Below are positions 1 to 5,594 of a DNA stretch of 5,654 nt, piece after piece; positions within the stretch are counted from its first letter, which is position 1, and each line of letters opens with the position of its first letter. The translations under genes were made by a program, and so were the position numbers. This DNA comes from an uncultured Collinsella sp. (GTDB lineage Bacteria; Actinomycetota; Coriobacteriia; Coriobacteriales; Coriobacteriaceae): assembly GCA_938023705.1 (NCBI GenBank), contig CALJDJ010000066.1:1-5654 (forward strand), given 5' to 3'. The notes beneath the pieces were generated by a model. It was not told the DNA's origin and searched no databases. It saw only the letters and a list, made by a program, of their open reading frames with translations.

Positions 1-17
1 TCCAGACATTTGAGTGC

Positions 18-28
18 GGGGGGGGGGG
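18..28 (+). repeat. 11-base G homopolymer ahead of the LuxR-type gene
   Basis: Eleven consecutive G residues end six bases before the ATG at 35. No other Shine-Dalgarno-like sequence lies in front of that ATG, so the G-run itself probably pairs with the CCUCC of 16S rRNA, with one G-U wobble. Homopolymer G tracts of this length are prone to slippage during replication in many bacteria. A change in length would alter ribosome-binding-site spacing. If translation instead began at the GTG at 14, upstream of the tract, it would shift the reading frame. The run is seen directly; its slippage and effect are inferred. A sequencing length error in the tract cannot be excluded. Confidence 0.9.
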
Positions 29-34
29 ATATTC

Positions 35-1579
35 ATGAGAGGCATGGGAGACACAGCCGCATACCTGCGTCGGGGCATTCGGGAGATTATATGCCTGGCG
101 CTGTTCTATTTTACGTTTTTGGCTGGCGAGTACCTTTTTGACGTGCGCGTGGCCGAGTTTGTGCCGCCGGGCGAGGTTGTTGTCTACGAGAGCCTCATCG
201 TCGGTGCGAGCGTGATCGGCTTTTTCGTGCGTCCTCTTCTGTACTATCGCCGCCCCCGCGCGATCGACACGACAAGCGACATCGCGGGCGTGCTGCTGGC
301 ATCGGCATTGCTGCTGTTGATTATGGCGGTTCGGTTTGAGATGGTAATCGTCGGCGGGTTGCTGACGTTCTGCACGCTAGGCTACTGCGGATCGACCGCC
401 CACGCCAACTTTGCGCGACGCTTTGCGCGTACGCCGTATTTGGCGCGCGTGTTGGCGCTTTCGTATGCTTTGGGCGTTCTGCTACAGGTGTTCAACCATA
501 TGGTGATGCCCGCGGGGATTCCGCAGCAGTTTGTGCTTGTTGCCTGTGCGGTTGCGCAGGTGGTACTGCTCCACAACGTCCGTCGCGCCAAGCTACACGG
601 TGAGCTTGAGGTTGGGCGCGAGTCCGATATCGCCGAGCTTTCGGTGGATGCGTCGGAATTTGGCGCCAAGTGGCAAGACGATTCTGAATCAACGGCGGCT
701 TTTCGGCGCGCCGTGGTGCGTCTGACGGTCGCAACCGCCTGCCTTACCGGTGTGTTTGCCGCCCTCAATGCAGGGCTCACGACCTCGCACGCCGCCGGGG
801 CCATCGATTTGGGCGATTGGCCGCGCCTGTTGATGGCGGCGAGCGCTCTAGCTGCCGGCGCCTTGTTTGACCTGCACGGTCGTTCGTATATGAACATCAC
901 CATGACTTGCACTGCCATGTTGTCCACGCTTTCGTTCTTTGTCTTGCTCGTCGACGGCAATGGCGGCAATGTGCTTGCGGCCATGGCGATTTTCTATCTG
1001 GGTTCGGGCTTCTTCGTGGTGTTTTTCACGACGAAATTTGCTGCCATTTCGGTTTACGCGCACTGGTCGTATCTGTGGCCGTGCATGGGTCGTGTCATCA
1101 ACGTCGTTTGCGCGATGCTCGTGACGGCGCCGGCGGTGGCGATTATATCGAGCCAGAACGTGCTGCTGGCGGTGGGTGCGGTGCTCGTACTGTTTGTGGG
1201 CATTGCGATTTCGCTGCTGGGACAGTTTGGGCATCGGGCAGATGACGCTGCGGTGCCCGGCGAGCTGGCGTTTGCTGCCGATGATCTTGGCGCGGACCTC
1301 GCGTCTGCTCAGAGCGAGTCCGCCTTCGCGGAGGTGCCGGAGCTCATGCTCGACGAACGTCTCCATGCCTTTGTTGTCGCCTTTGAGCTTACAGAGCGCG
1401 AGCGCGATATTTTGGAGGCCTTGGTCGCATCGCACGAGAGCGTTCAGGACATCGCCGCAACGCTCTTCCTTTCGCGCTCAACGCTCTACCGCCATATCGC
1501 CTCGATCAACAAAAAGACCGGTGCCGTCTCGCGCGTGGCCCTCATCAACTTCTTCTGGTTCTGGACACCTCAAGACTAG
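35..1579 (+). CDS. Membrane-anchored LuxR-family transcriptional regulator (12 predicted helices + C-terminal HTH)
   Basis: A 514-residue protein in two parts. The first ~395 residues are strongly hydrophobic, with about twelve segments that look membrane-spanning: six (roughly residues 18-182), a charged cytoplasmic-looking linker of ~45 residues, then six more (roughly 229-397). The layout resembles a 6+6 transporter-like fold. After an acidic linker comes a LuxR-type helix-turn-helix at about residues 450-506: LTERERDILEAL at its start, then the recognition region LSRSTLYRHIASINKKTGA. It is probably a DNA-binding regulator tethered in the membrane that senses an unknown signal; no receiver, kinase or ligand domain is recognisable. 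Start choice: an in-frame stop at 11-13 limits the ORF. GTG 14 would put the G-run inside the coding region, ATG 35 has the G-run as a plausible ribosome binding site, and ATG 44 (511 residues) is also possible. It converges on mgtA, and no target gene is visible. The family is confident, the signal and regulon unknown. Codon use is less GC-biased at third positions than in pyrE, by eye. Confidence 0.88.
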   Translation: MRGMGDTAAYLRRGIREIICLALFYFTFLAGEYLFDVRVAEFVPPGEVVVYESLIVGASVIGFFVRPLLYYRRPRAIDTTSDIAGVLLASALLLLIMAVRFEMVIVGGLLTFCTLGYCGSTAHANFARRFARTPYLARVLALSYALGVLLQVFNHMVMPAGIPQQFVLVACAVAQVVLLHNVRRAKLHGELEVGRESDIAELSVDASEFGAKWQDDSESTAAFRRAVVRLTVATACLTGVFAALNAGLTTSHAAGAIDLGDWPRLLMAASALAAGALFDLHGRSYMNITMTCTAMLSTLSFFVLLVDGNGGNVLAAMAIFYLGSGFFVVFFTTKFAAISVYAHWSYLWPCMGRVINVVCAMLVTAPAVAIISSQNVLLAVGAVLVLFVGIAISLLGQFGHRADDAAVPGELAFAADDLGADLASAQSESAFAEVPELMLDERLHAFVVAFELTERERDILEALVASHESVQDIAATLFLSRSTLYRHIASINKKTGAVSRVALINFFWFWTPQD

Positions 1580-1608
1580 TTAATTTGGGACGGGGCTTTT
1601 TTAGCTGT

Positions 1609-1652
1609 TTTGGGCCGCCGCGGCCAGCGGGGGCGGGTCGCGGCGGCCCAAA
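1609..1652. terminator. Perfect 14-bp inverted repeat between convergent genes; probable bidirectional terminator
   Basis: The arms TTTGGGCCGCCGCG (1609-1622) and CGCGGCGGCCCAAA (1639-1652) are exact reverse complements around a 16-base G-rich loop. The repeat lies in the 99-base gap between the stop of the LuxR-type gene and the stop of mgtA, where a shared terminator is expected. Neither side has the T-run of a classical intrinsic terminator directly after the stem, so termination may depend on the very stable stem alone or on Rho. The stem is observed; the function is inferred from position. Confidence 0.65.
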
Positions 1653-1678
1653 CATCCTTGACGAAGGTGCCGGTGAAG

Positions 1679-4447
1679 TTACAGCAGCTCGCCGTGGCGG
1701 GCGATGTAGCGGCGCTTGACCAGCTGGGTGAGCGCGATATAGGCGGTGACGATGCCGACGAGCAGCGCGAAGAAGCTCGGCGGCAGCGGCATGAGGCCCA
1801 GCGCATCGGCGATGGGGCTTGCCGGCAGCCAGGTGACGAGTGCCAGACCCAGCACGGTGAGGGCGCACAGCGCGGGCGCGGCGTGGTCGCGCGGGCTCGG
1901 CAGGCGCGGGGAGCGCAGCATATGGATCACGAGCGTCTGTGACCACATGGACTCGACAAACCATCCGCTCTGGAAGAGCGCCGCAAAGGCCGCCATGCCT
2001 GCGACGTTGCCCGCGGCGGCAAGCTCTGCCCAGCTCGCGCCCACGGTTGCGGGGCACACCACAAAGAAGAGGACGACGAAGGTCGCGATGTCAAACAGCG
2101 AGCTCACGGGGCCCAGCTCGAGCATAAAGTCCCTAATGGACGTGGCATCCCAGGCGCGCGGGCGGGCAGTCCAGGCGTCGTCGACGGTGTCCCACGGCAG
2201 CGCGATGCATACGATCTCGTAGACCAGCGACAGCAGCACCAGCTGCAGGGCGCTCATGGGCAAGAACGGCAGGAACAGGCTCGCGACGGTCACGGACAGC
2301 ACGTTGCCAAAGTTGGAGCTCACCGTGGTCTTGAGGTACTTGAGCAGGTTGCCGTAGGTGCGACGGCCTTCGATGGCGCCGCGCTCGAGCACGCCCAGAT
2401 CCTTCTGAAGCAAGATGATATCGGCGGATTCCTTGGCGATGTCGACGGCGGAATCGACCGAGATACCGCAGTCGCTCGCGCGCATGGCGGCGGCGTCGTT
2501 AATGCCGTCGCCCATAAAGCCCACGGTGTGACCGAGCAGCTCGCGCATGACGCGCACCAGGCGCGCCTTCTGCAGCGGCGAGAGCTTGGCGAAGAGATGG
2601 GTGTTCTCGGCGCGCTCGGCAAGCTCGGCGTCATCGAGTGCATCGATCTCGGAGCCCAGCAAGACGTTGCTCGCGTCGATACCGATTTGCTCGCAGACGG
2701 TGGCGGCGACACGGTCGTTGTCACCGGTCAGAACCTTGACCGCCACGCCCTTGGCCTCGAGGGTGGCGACAGCGCCGGCGGCACTTGCTTTGGGCGGATC
2801 GAGGAAGGCCAAAAAGCCCATCAGCACCATGTCGCACTCGTCGGCGATGCCAAACTCACCCACGCAGCGCGGATTGGTCTTTTGCGCCACGGCGATCACG
2901 CGCAGGCCCTCGGCATTGAGTCCGGCGACTTGCTTGCGAATCTGGGCGAGCTTATTTTCGCTGAGCGGCTGGGCGACACAGTCAACCTCGACAAAGGAGC
3001 AAATCTCGAGCATTTCCTCGGCAGCTCCCTTGGTGACCATCTGGGTTTTGCCTTGGGCGTCGGCGACGACTACGCTCAGGCGACGGCGCGAGAAATCGAA
3101 GGGCACTTCGTCGACCTTGGTATAGCGGTCGCGCAGGCTCTGACCCAGCATGGCATCGGGCACGACGGTCGAGGGCGTCACGTCGGCACGGTCGATGACG
3201 GCCAGGTCGATAAGGTTTTTGAGGCCGGTCTGGAAGGAGCTGTTCAAAAACGCATGGCGCAGCACGCGTACGTCCTCGTTGCCGTCGGTGTTGAGGTAGC
3301 GCTCGAGCACGATGCGGTCCTCGGTGAGGGTGCCGGTCTTGTCGCAGCATAGGACGTCCATCGCACCGAGGTTTTGGATCGCCGGCAGCTCCTTGACGAT
3401 AACCTGGCGGCGGGCAAGGTCCTTGGCGCCCTGCGACAGGCTCGTGGTCACGATGACGGGAAGCATCTGCGGCGTGATGCCCACGGCCACGCTCGTGGCG
3501 AACAGCAGCGCGTCGATGACGTTGCCCTTGGTGGCGGCGTTGATGGCAAAGACGGCCGGCGCCATAACGAGCATAAGGCGTACGAGCAGCATGGAGACGC
3601 TCGAGACACCGCGGTCAAACGCGCTCTTCTCGCCGCGCCCGTTGAGCATCTTGGCGATGCCGCCCAGGTAGGTGTCCGAGCCGGTGGCAACGACAAGTGC
3701 CATGGCAGTGCCGTTTTGCACGGAAGTGCCGGTAAAGACGATGTTTTTGCAGGCAGACAGCGGCAGCGCGGAGCTGTCGGCGCCCTCAACGACAGCCGCG
3801 GCAGCGGTCTTTTCGACGGCCTCGCTCTCGCCGGTGAGTGCGGACTCGATCACAAACAGGTCGCGCGCGGTGATGATGCGGGCATCGGCCGGCACCATAT
3901 CGCCGGCAGAGAGACGGATTACATCGCCGGGGACGAGATCGTCAAAGGGGATCTCGATACGCTCGCCGTCGCGCAGGGCACAGCAGGTGTTGGAGACCAG
4001 GTCCTTGAGGGCCTCGGCCGCATTGCCGCCTCGGGCTTCCTGGATAAACTTCATGCTGCCCGATACCAGCAGCATGATGCCGATGACGATGACCGTGGAG
4101 GGATCGCGCTGGGGCTCGGGTACGGCGAGCACGTCGATGTAGAGCGAGACCAGCGCGAGCGCGGCGAGGATGCCGGCGAAGGGATCGATGAACGCGTCGG
4201 CGATGCGGCGGGCGAGCGTCTTGGTCGGCGCCTCGATGGTGTTGGGGCCGGCGGCGTCCAGGCGCTCGGCGGCGTGCTCGGCAGTGAGTCCGTCGGCCGT
4301 GGCGTCAAGCAGCACGAGGGCGTCCTCGGCGCTATGGGTGGCGGCGAATATGGTGTTCTTGGACATGCCGGTGTGAGCGGCGGGGCGCGCCGTGCGGCGG
4401 CGCTTGGAGATGGCTTCGAGTACCGTGGCGGTTTTGAGCATTAGCAT
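1679..4447 (-). CDS. mgtA: Magnesium-translocating P-type ATPase (MgtA family, type IIIB)
   Basis: An inner-membrane ATPase that imports Mg2+ using ATP. It has 922 residues, slightly longer than the ~900 of E. coli MgtA. Motifs in order: actuator-domain TGES at 205-208; M4 motif ITPQMLPVI from 324; phosphorylation motif DKTGTLT with Asp369; FDFSRRRLSVV at 450-460 and KGA at 473-475 in the nucleotide-binding domain; TGD at 574-576; GDGIND at 646-651; M5 SSNFGN at 710-715; then the family-typical region with LFQSGWFVESMWSQTLVIHM and a C-terminal LTQLVKR. The match to MgtA from memory is strong along the whole length, which rules out KdpB, calcium or heavy-metal pumps. Oddities: Gln327 and Glu744 stand where E. 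coli MgtA has Glu and Asp, and there is extra sequence around 800-824 before FQSGWF. AAGGAGGA at 4459-4452 gives four bases to the chosen ATG; a second ATG two codons on (4441) is also usable. It is transcribed away from pyrE with a long leader. Complete and apparently intact. Confidence 0.97.
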   Translation of the reverse strand: MLMLKTATVLEAISKRRRTARPAAHTGMSKNTIFAATHSAEDALVLLDATADGLTAEHAAERLDAAGPNTIEAPTKTLARRIADAFIDPFAGILAALALVSLYIDVLAVPEPQRDPSTVIVIGIMLLVSGSMKFIQEARGGNAAEALKDLVSNTCCALRDGERIEIPFDDLVPGDVIRLSAGDMVPADARIITARDLFVIESALTGESEAVEKTAAAAVVEGADSSALPLSACKNIVFTGTSVQNGTAMALVVATGSDTYLGGIAKMLNGRGEKSAFDRGVSSVSMLLVRLMLVMAPAVFAINAATKGNVIDALLFATSVAVGITPQMLPVIVTTSLSQGAKDLARRQVIVKELPAIQNLGAMDVLCCDKTGTLTEDRIVLERYLNTDGNEDVRVLRHAFLNSSFQTGLKNLIDLAVIDRADVTPSTVVPDAMLGQSLRDRYTKVDEVPFDFSRRRLSVVVADAQGKTQMVTKGAAEEMLEICSFVEVDCVAQPLSENKLAQIRKQVAGLNAEGLRVIAVAQKTNPRCVGEFGIADECDMVLMGFLAFLDPPKASAAGAVATLEAKGVAVKVLTGDNDRVAATVCEQIGIDASNVLLGSEIDALDDAELAERAENTHLFAKLSPLQKARLVRVMRELLGHTVGFMGDGINDAAAMRASDCGISVDSAVDIAKESADIILLQKDLGVLERGAIEGRRTYGNLLKYLKTTVSSNFGNVLSVTVASLFLPFLPMSALQLVLLSLVYEIVCIALPWDTVDDAWTARPRAWDATSIRDFMLELGPVSSLFDIATFVVLFFVVCPATVGASWAELAAAGNVAGMAAFAALFQSGWFVESMWSQTLVIHMLRSPRLPSPRDHAAPALCALTVLGLALVTWLPASPIADALGLMPLPPSFFALLVGIVTAYIALTQLVKRRYIARHGELL

Positions 4448-4452
4448 AGGGT

Positions 4453-4470
4453 CCTCCTTGTTGAAGGGAG
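4453..4470 (-). promoter_or_regulatory. Hairpin masking the mgtA Shine-Dalgarno sequence
   Basis: In the mgtA mRNA sense, CTCCCTT (4470-4464), loop CAAC (4463-4460) and AAGGAGG (4459-4453) can form a six-base-pair stem with one bulged C. The stem takes up AAGGAG, the core of the mgtA ribosome binding site. Such a structure would lower initiation unless it is opened by the ribosome, an ion, a protein or an alternative RNA fold. The pairing is seen in the sequence; a regulatory role is inferred. A small stem like this could also be a weak chance pairing. Confidence 0.5.
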
Positions 4471-4531
4471 TTAGCGTACGTGTCGTATTTGCTTTAAAAA
4501 ACCTAGATGTCGCTCACGTCATACTCACGAG

Positions 4532-4564
4532 CCACCACAAAGGGGACAGGCACCTTTGCGGTGG
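4532..4564 (-). repeat. REP-like palindrome in the mgtA leader
   Basis: In the mgtA sense, the arms CCACCGCAAAGG and CCTTTGTGGTGG pair over twelve positions around a nine-base loop (TGCCTGTCC), with one G-U wobble. On the plus strand that pair becomes an A-C mismatch, so the RNA is better folded in the mgtA direction. The core AAAGGTGCCTGTCCCCTTT resembles short dispersed palindromes that I recall from many bacterial genomes, where they behave like REP elements mobilised by TnpA-REP transposases. The fold is observed; its membership in a dispersed family is a recollection and needs a genome search. It may affect mRNA stability or leader folding. Confidence 0.55.
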
Positions 4565-4587
4565 TTTTGGCGATCGGCTATTGGCGC

Positions 4588-4659
4588 TTATGCGTGTGCG
4601 GAATCCTCGCGGCGTGCCGAGGGCGACATGCAGGTTTTTCGACTATGACTGCCTTCCAT
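4588..4659 (-). CDS. Putative 23-residue leader peptide upstream of mgtA
   Basis: A short ORF begins with ATG at 4659 and ends with TAA at 4590-4588. Its ribosome binding site, AAGGAGG (4672-4666), is a near-perfect anti-16S match with an ideal six-base gap. That is as good as any site in the window and hard to explain as chance. The peptide starts MEGSHSRKTC and ends with the charged stretch ARREDSAHA; it is hydrophilic, without a membrane segment or an obvious known arrest motif. It sits about 60 bases after a good promoter and 140 bases before mgtA on the same strand, the arrangement expected of a translated leader. Enterobacterial mgtA has the short leader ORF mgtL that couples translation to transcription, but this peptide is not similar to it in sequence. 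It could instead be a non-regulatory small protein. Confidence 0.5.
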   Translation of the reverse strand: MEGSHSRKTCMSPSARREDSAHA

Positions 4660-4693
4660 GGCACACCTCCTTAAGACCGGGCGCGGCGCGCTT

Positions 4694-4710
4694 CGGGCAT
4701 CTTGTGCCCG
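4694..4710 (-). promoter_or_regulatory. Short hairpin in the early mgtA leader
   Basis: CGGGCA and TGCCCG form a perfect six-base-pair stem with the five-base loop CAAGA in the mgtA sense. It lies just after the predicted transcription start and before the leader-ORF ribosome binding site. It could stabilise the 5' end or take part in alternative folding. The stem is real; the role is unknown. Confidence 0.45.
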
Positions 4711-4725
4711 TTTGAATCCGCCCGT

Positions 4726-4754
4726 ATTCTTGATGAGGGGGTTTGCCGTGTCAA
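4726..4754 (-). promoter_or_regulatory. Sigma-70-type promoter reading towards the leader ORF and mgtA
   Basis: A perfect -35 box TTGACA (4754-4749) is followed after 17 bases by AAGAAT (4731-4726), which matches four of six positions of TATAAT. Transcription would start near 4719 and give a leader of about 270 bases before the mgtA ATG. The -35 box and spacing are strong; the -10 is moderate. This is the best promoter I see in the divergent region, and it explains the position of the leader ORF. Confidence 0.55.
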
Positions 4755-4844
4755 CCCCATTGTTCGGAAAACCGTTGCCCCTGACAAAGCCTTTACAGAA
4801 TGCCGTTGCCTCAAAGCGCGCCCGCATCGACGCTTCGCCTGCGC

Positions 4845-4850
4845 TAAACT
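4845..4850 (+). promoter_or_regulatory. Weak candidate -10 box for pyrE
   Basis: TAAACT matches four of six positions of TATAAT and would give a start near 4857 with a leader of about 28 bases. No convincing -35 box lies 16-18 bases upstream, so this is only a candidate. The pyrE ribosome binding site, GAGAGGAG at 4872-4879, is clear and five bases from the ATG. No pyrimidine-type attenuator or PyrR-binding-like structure is evident in the short leader. Confidence 0.25.
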
Positions 4851-4884
4851 GGAAGGCACGTACGCGATTACGAGAGGAGCCCGC

Positions 4885-5565
4885 ATGGAGGCTTACAAGC
4901 AAGAGTTCATCAAGTTTATGGTCGAGTCCGACGTTCTTAAGTTCGGCAGCTTTACGCTCAAGAGCGGCCGTCAGTCCCCGTTCTTTATGAACGCCGGCGC
5001 TTACGTGACGGGCTACCAGCTCAAGAAGCTGGGCGAGTATTACGCCCAGGCTATCCACGATAACTTTGGCGACGACTTTGACGTGCTGTTTGGGCCGGCC
5101 TACAAGGGCATTCCCCTGGCCGTCGTGACCGCCATTGCCTACCACGAGCTGTACGGCAAGGAGGTCAAGTACTGCTGCGACCGCAAGGAGGCCAAGGACC
5201 ACGGCGCCGACAAGGGCAACCTGCTGGGCTACGAGCCCCAGGACGGCGACCGCGTGGTCATGGTCGAGGACGTCACCACCAGCGGTAAGTCCATCGACGA
5301 GACCTATCCCAAGGTCAAGGCGGCTGCCGATGTCGAGATCAAGGGCCTCATCGTGTCCCTCAACCGCATGGAAGTCGGCAAGGGCGGCGTGACCACCGCT
5401 CAGAAGGAGATCGAGGCCAAGTACGGTTTCCCCGTCGCGAGCATCGTTTCCATGGCCGAGGTCGTCGAGACCCTCTACAACCACGAGATCGACGGCAAGG
5501 TTGTCATCGACGATGAGCTCAAGGCCGCCATCGACGCCTACTACGAGCAGTACGGAGCCAAGTAG
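4885..5565 (+). CDS. pyrE: Orotate phosphoribosyltransferase
   Basis: A cytosolic enzyme of de novo pyrimidine synthesis: orotate plus PRPP gives orotidine 5'-phosphate, the step before UMP. It has 226 residues, close to the usual 205-230. Visible landmarks are LKSGRQSPFFMNAG (25-38) in the N-terminal substrate region; FGPAYKGIPLA (69-79); the mobile catalytic loop DRKEAKDHG (99-107), with Arg100, Lys101, Lys104 and His106 matching the conserved loop residues; and the PRPP-binding signature VVMVEDVTTSGKS (124-136). The start at 4885 is chosen because GAGAGGAG stands five bases upstream and family similarity begins there; the frame stays open for 61 more codons upstream, but that part has no similarity or ribosome binding site. 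The gene appears to be transcribed alone in this window and is divergent from mgtA. Third positions are strongly G/C, consistent with good expression. Nothing is missing. Confidence 0.97.
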   Translation: MEAYKQEFIKFMVESDVLKFGSFTLKSGRQSPFFMNAGAYVTGYQLKKLGEYYAQAIHDNFGDDFDVLFGPAYKGIPLAVVTAIAYHELYGKEVKYCCDRKEAKDHGADKGNLLGYEPQDGDRVVMVEDVTTSGKSIDETYPKVKAAADVEIKGLIVSLNRMEVGKGGVTTAQKEIEAKYGFPVASIVSMAEVVETLYNHEIDGKVVIDDELKAAIDAYYEQYGAK

Positions 5566-5594
5566 GTTCCGCGGTTTTACCAAACCGCGGAACC
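5565..5594 (+). terminator. Perfect 13-bp hairpin starting in the pyrE stop codon
   Basis: GGTTCCGCGGTTT (5565-5577) and AAACCGCGGAACC (5582-5594) are exact reverse complements with a four-base loop TACC. The first G is the last base of the TAG stop codon. Position and stability suggest the pyrE transcript terminator or 3'-end stabiliser. As with the hairpin at 1609-1652, no T-run follows. The stem is directly visible; termination is inferred. Confidence 0.7.

Noticed and set aside
14..34. GTG at 14 as start of the LuxR-type gene
   Set aside because: It would encode an odd MRGGGIF leader through the G-run and has no ribosome binding site visible in the 13 bases upstream; ATG 35 is better placed, though this is not certain.
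1586..1602. Classical intrinsic terminator of the LuxR-type gene (GGGACGGGGC followed by T6)
   Set aside because: It looks like the 3' half of a terminator, but no complementary GCCCCGTCCC arm exists upstream on this strand, so it cannot form the stem.
2528..3352. 274-codon plus-strand open frame opposite mgtA
   Set aside because: Another antisense shadow over the catalytic region of mgtA; no family motifs and no initiation signals.
3374..4444. 356-codon plus-strand open frame opposite mgtA
   Set aside because: Antisense of mgtA, with glycine-, aspartate- and arginine-rich translation typical of shadows and no ribosome binding site; mgtA has all family motifs.
4471..4500. Second mgtA promoter close to the gene (TTTAAA, 17 bases, GCTAAC)
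   Set aside because: Only four and three matches to the consensus boxes; too weak to report as a feature.
4447..4719. M-box (magnesium riboswitch) upstream of mgtA
   Set aside because: I looked for the conserved M-box core sequence elements and found none; the leader is also interrupted by an ORF and a REP-like palindrome.
4702..4884. 61-codon N-terminal extension of pyrE
   Set aside because: No ribosome binding site at 4702, no similarity to the family, and the internal ATG at 4885 has a clear GAGAGGAG at the right distance and the normal family length.
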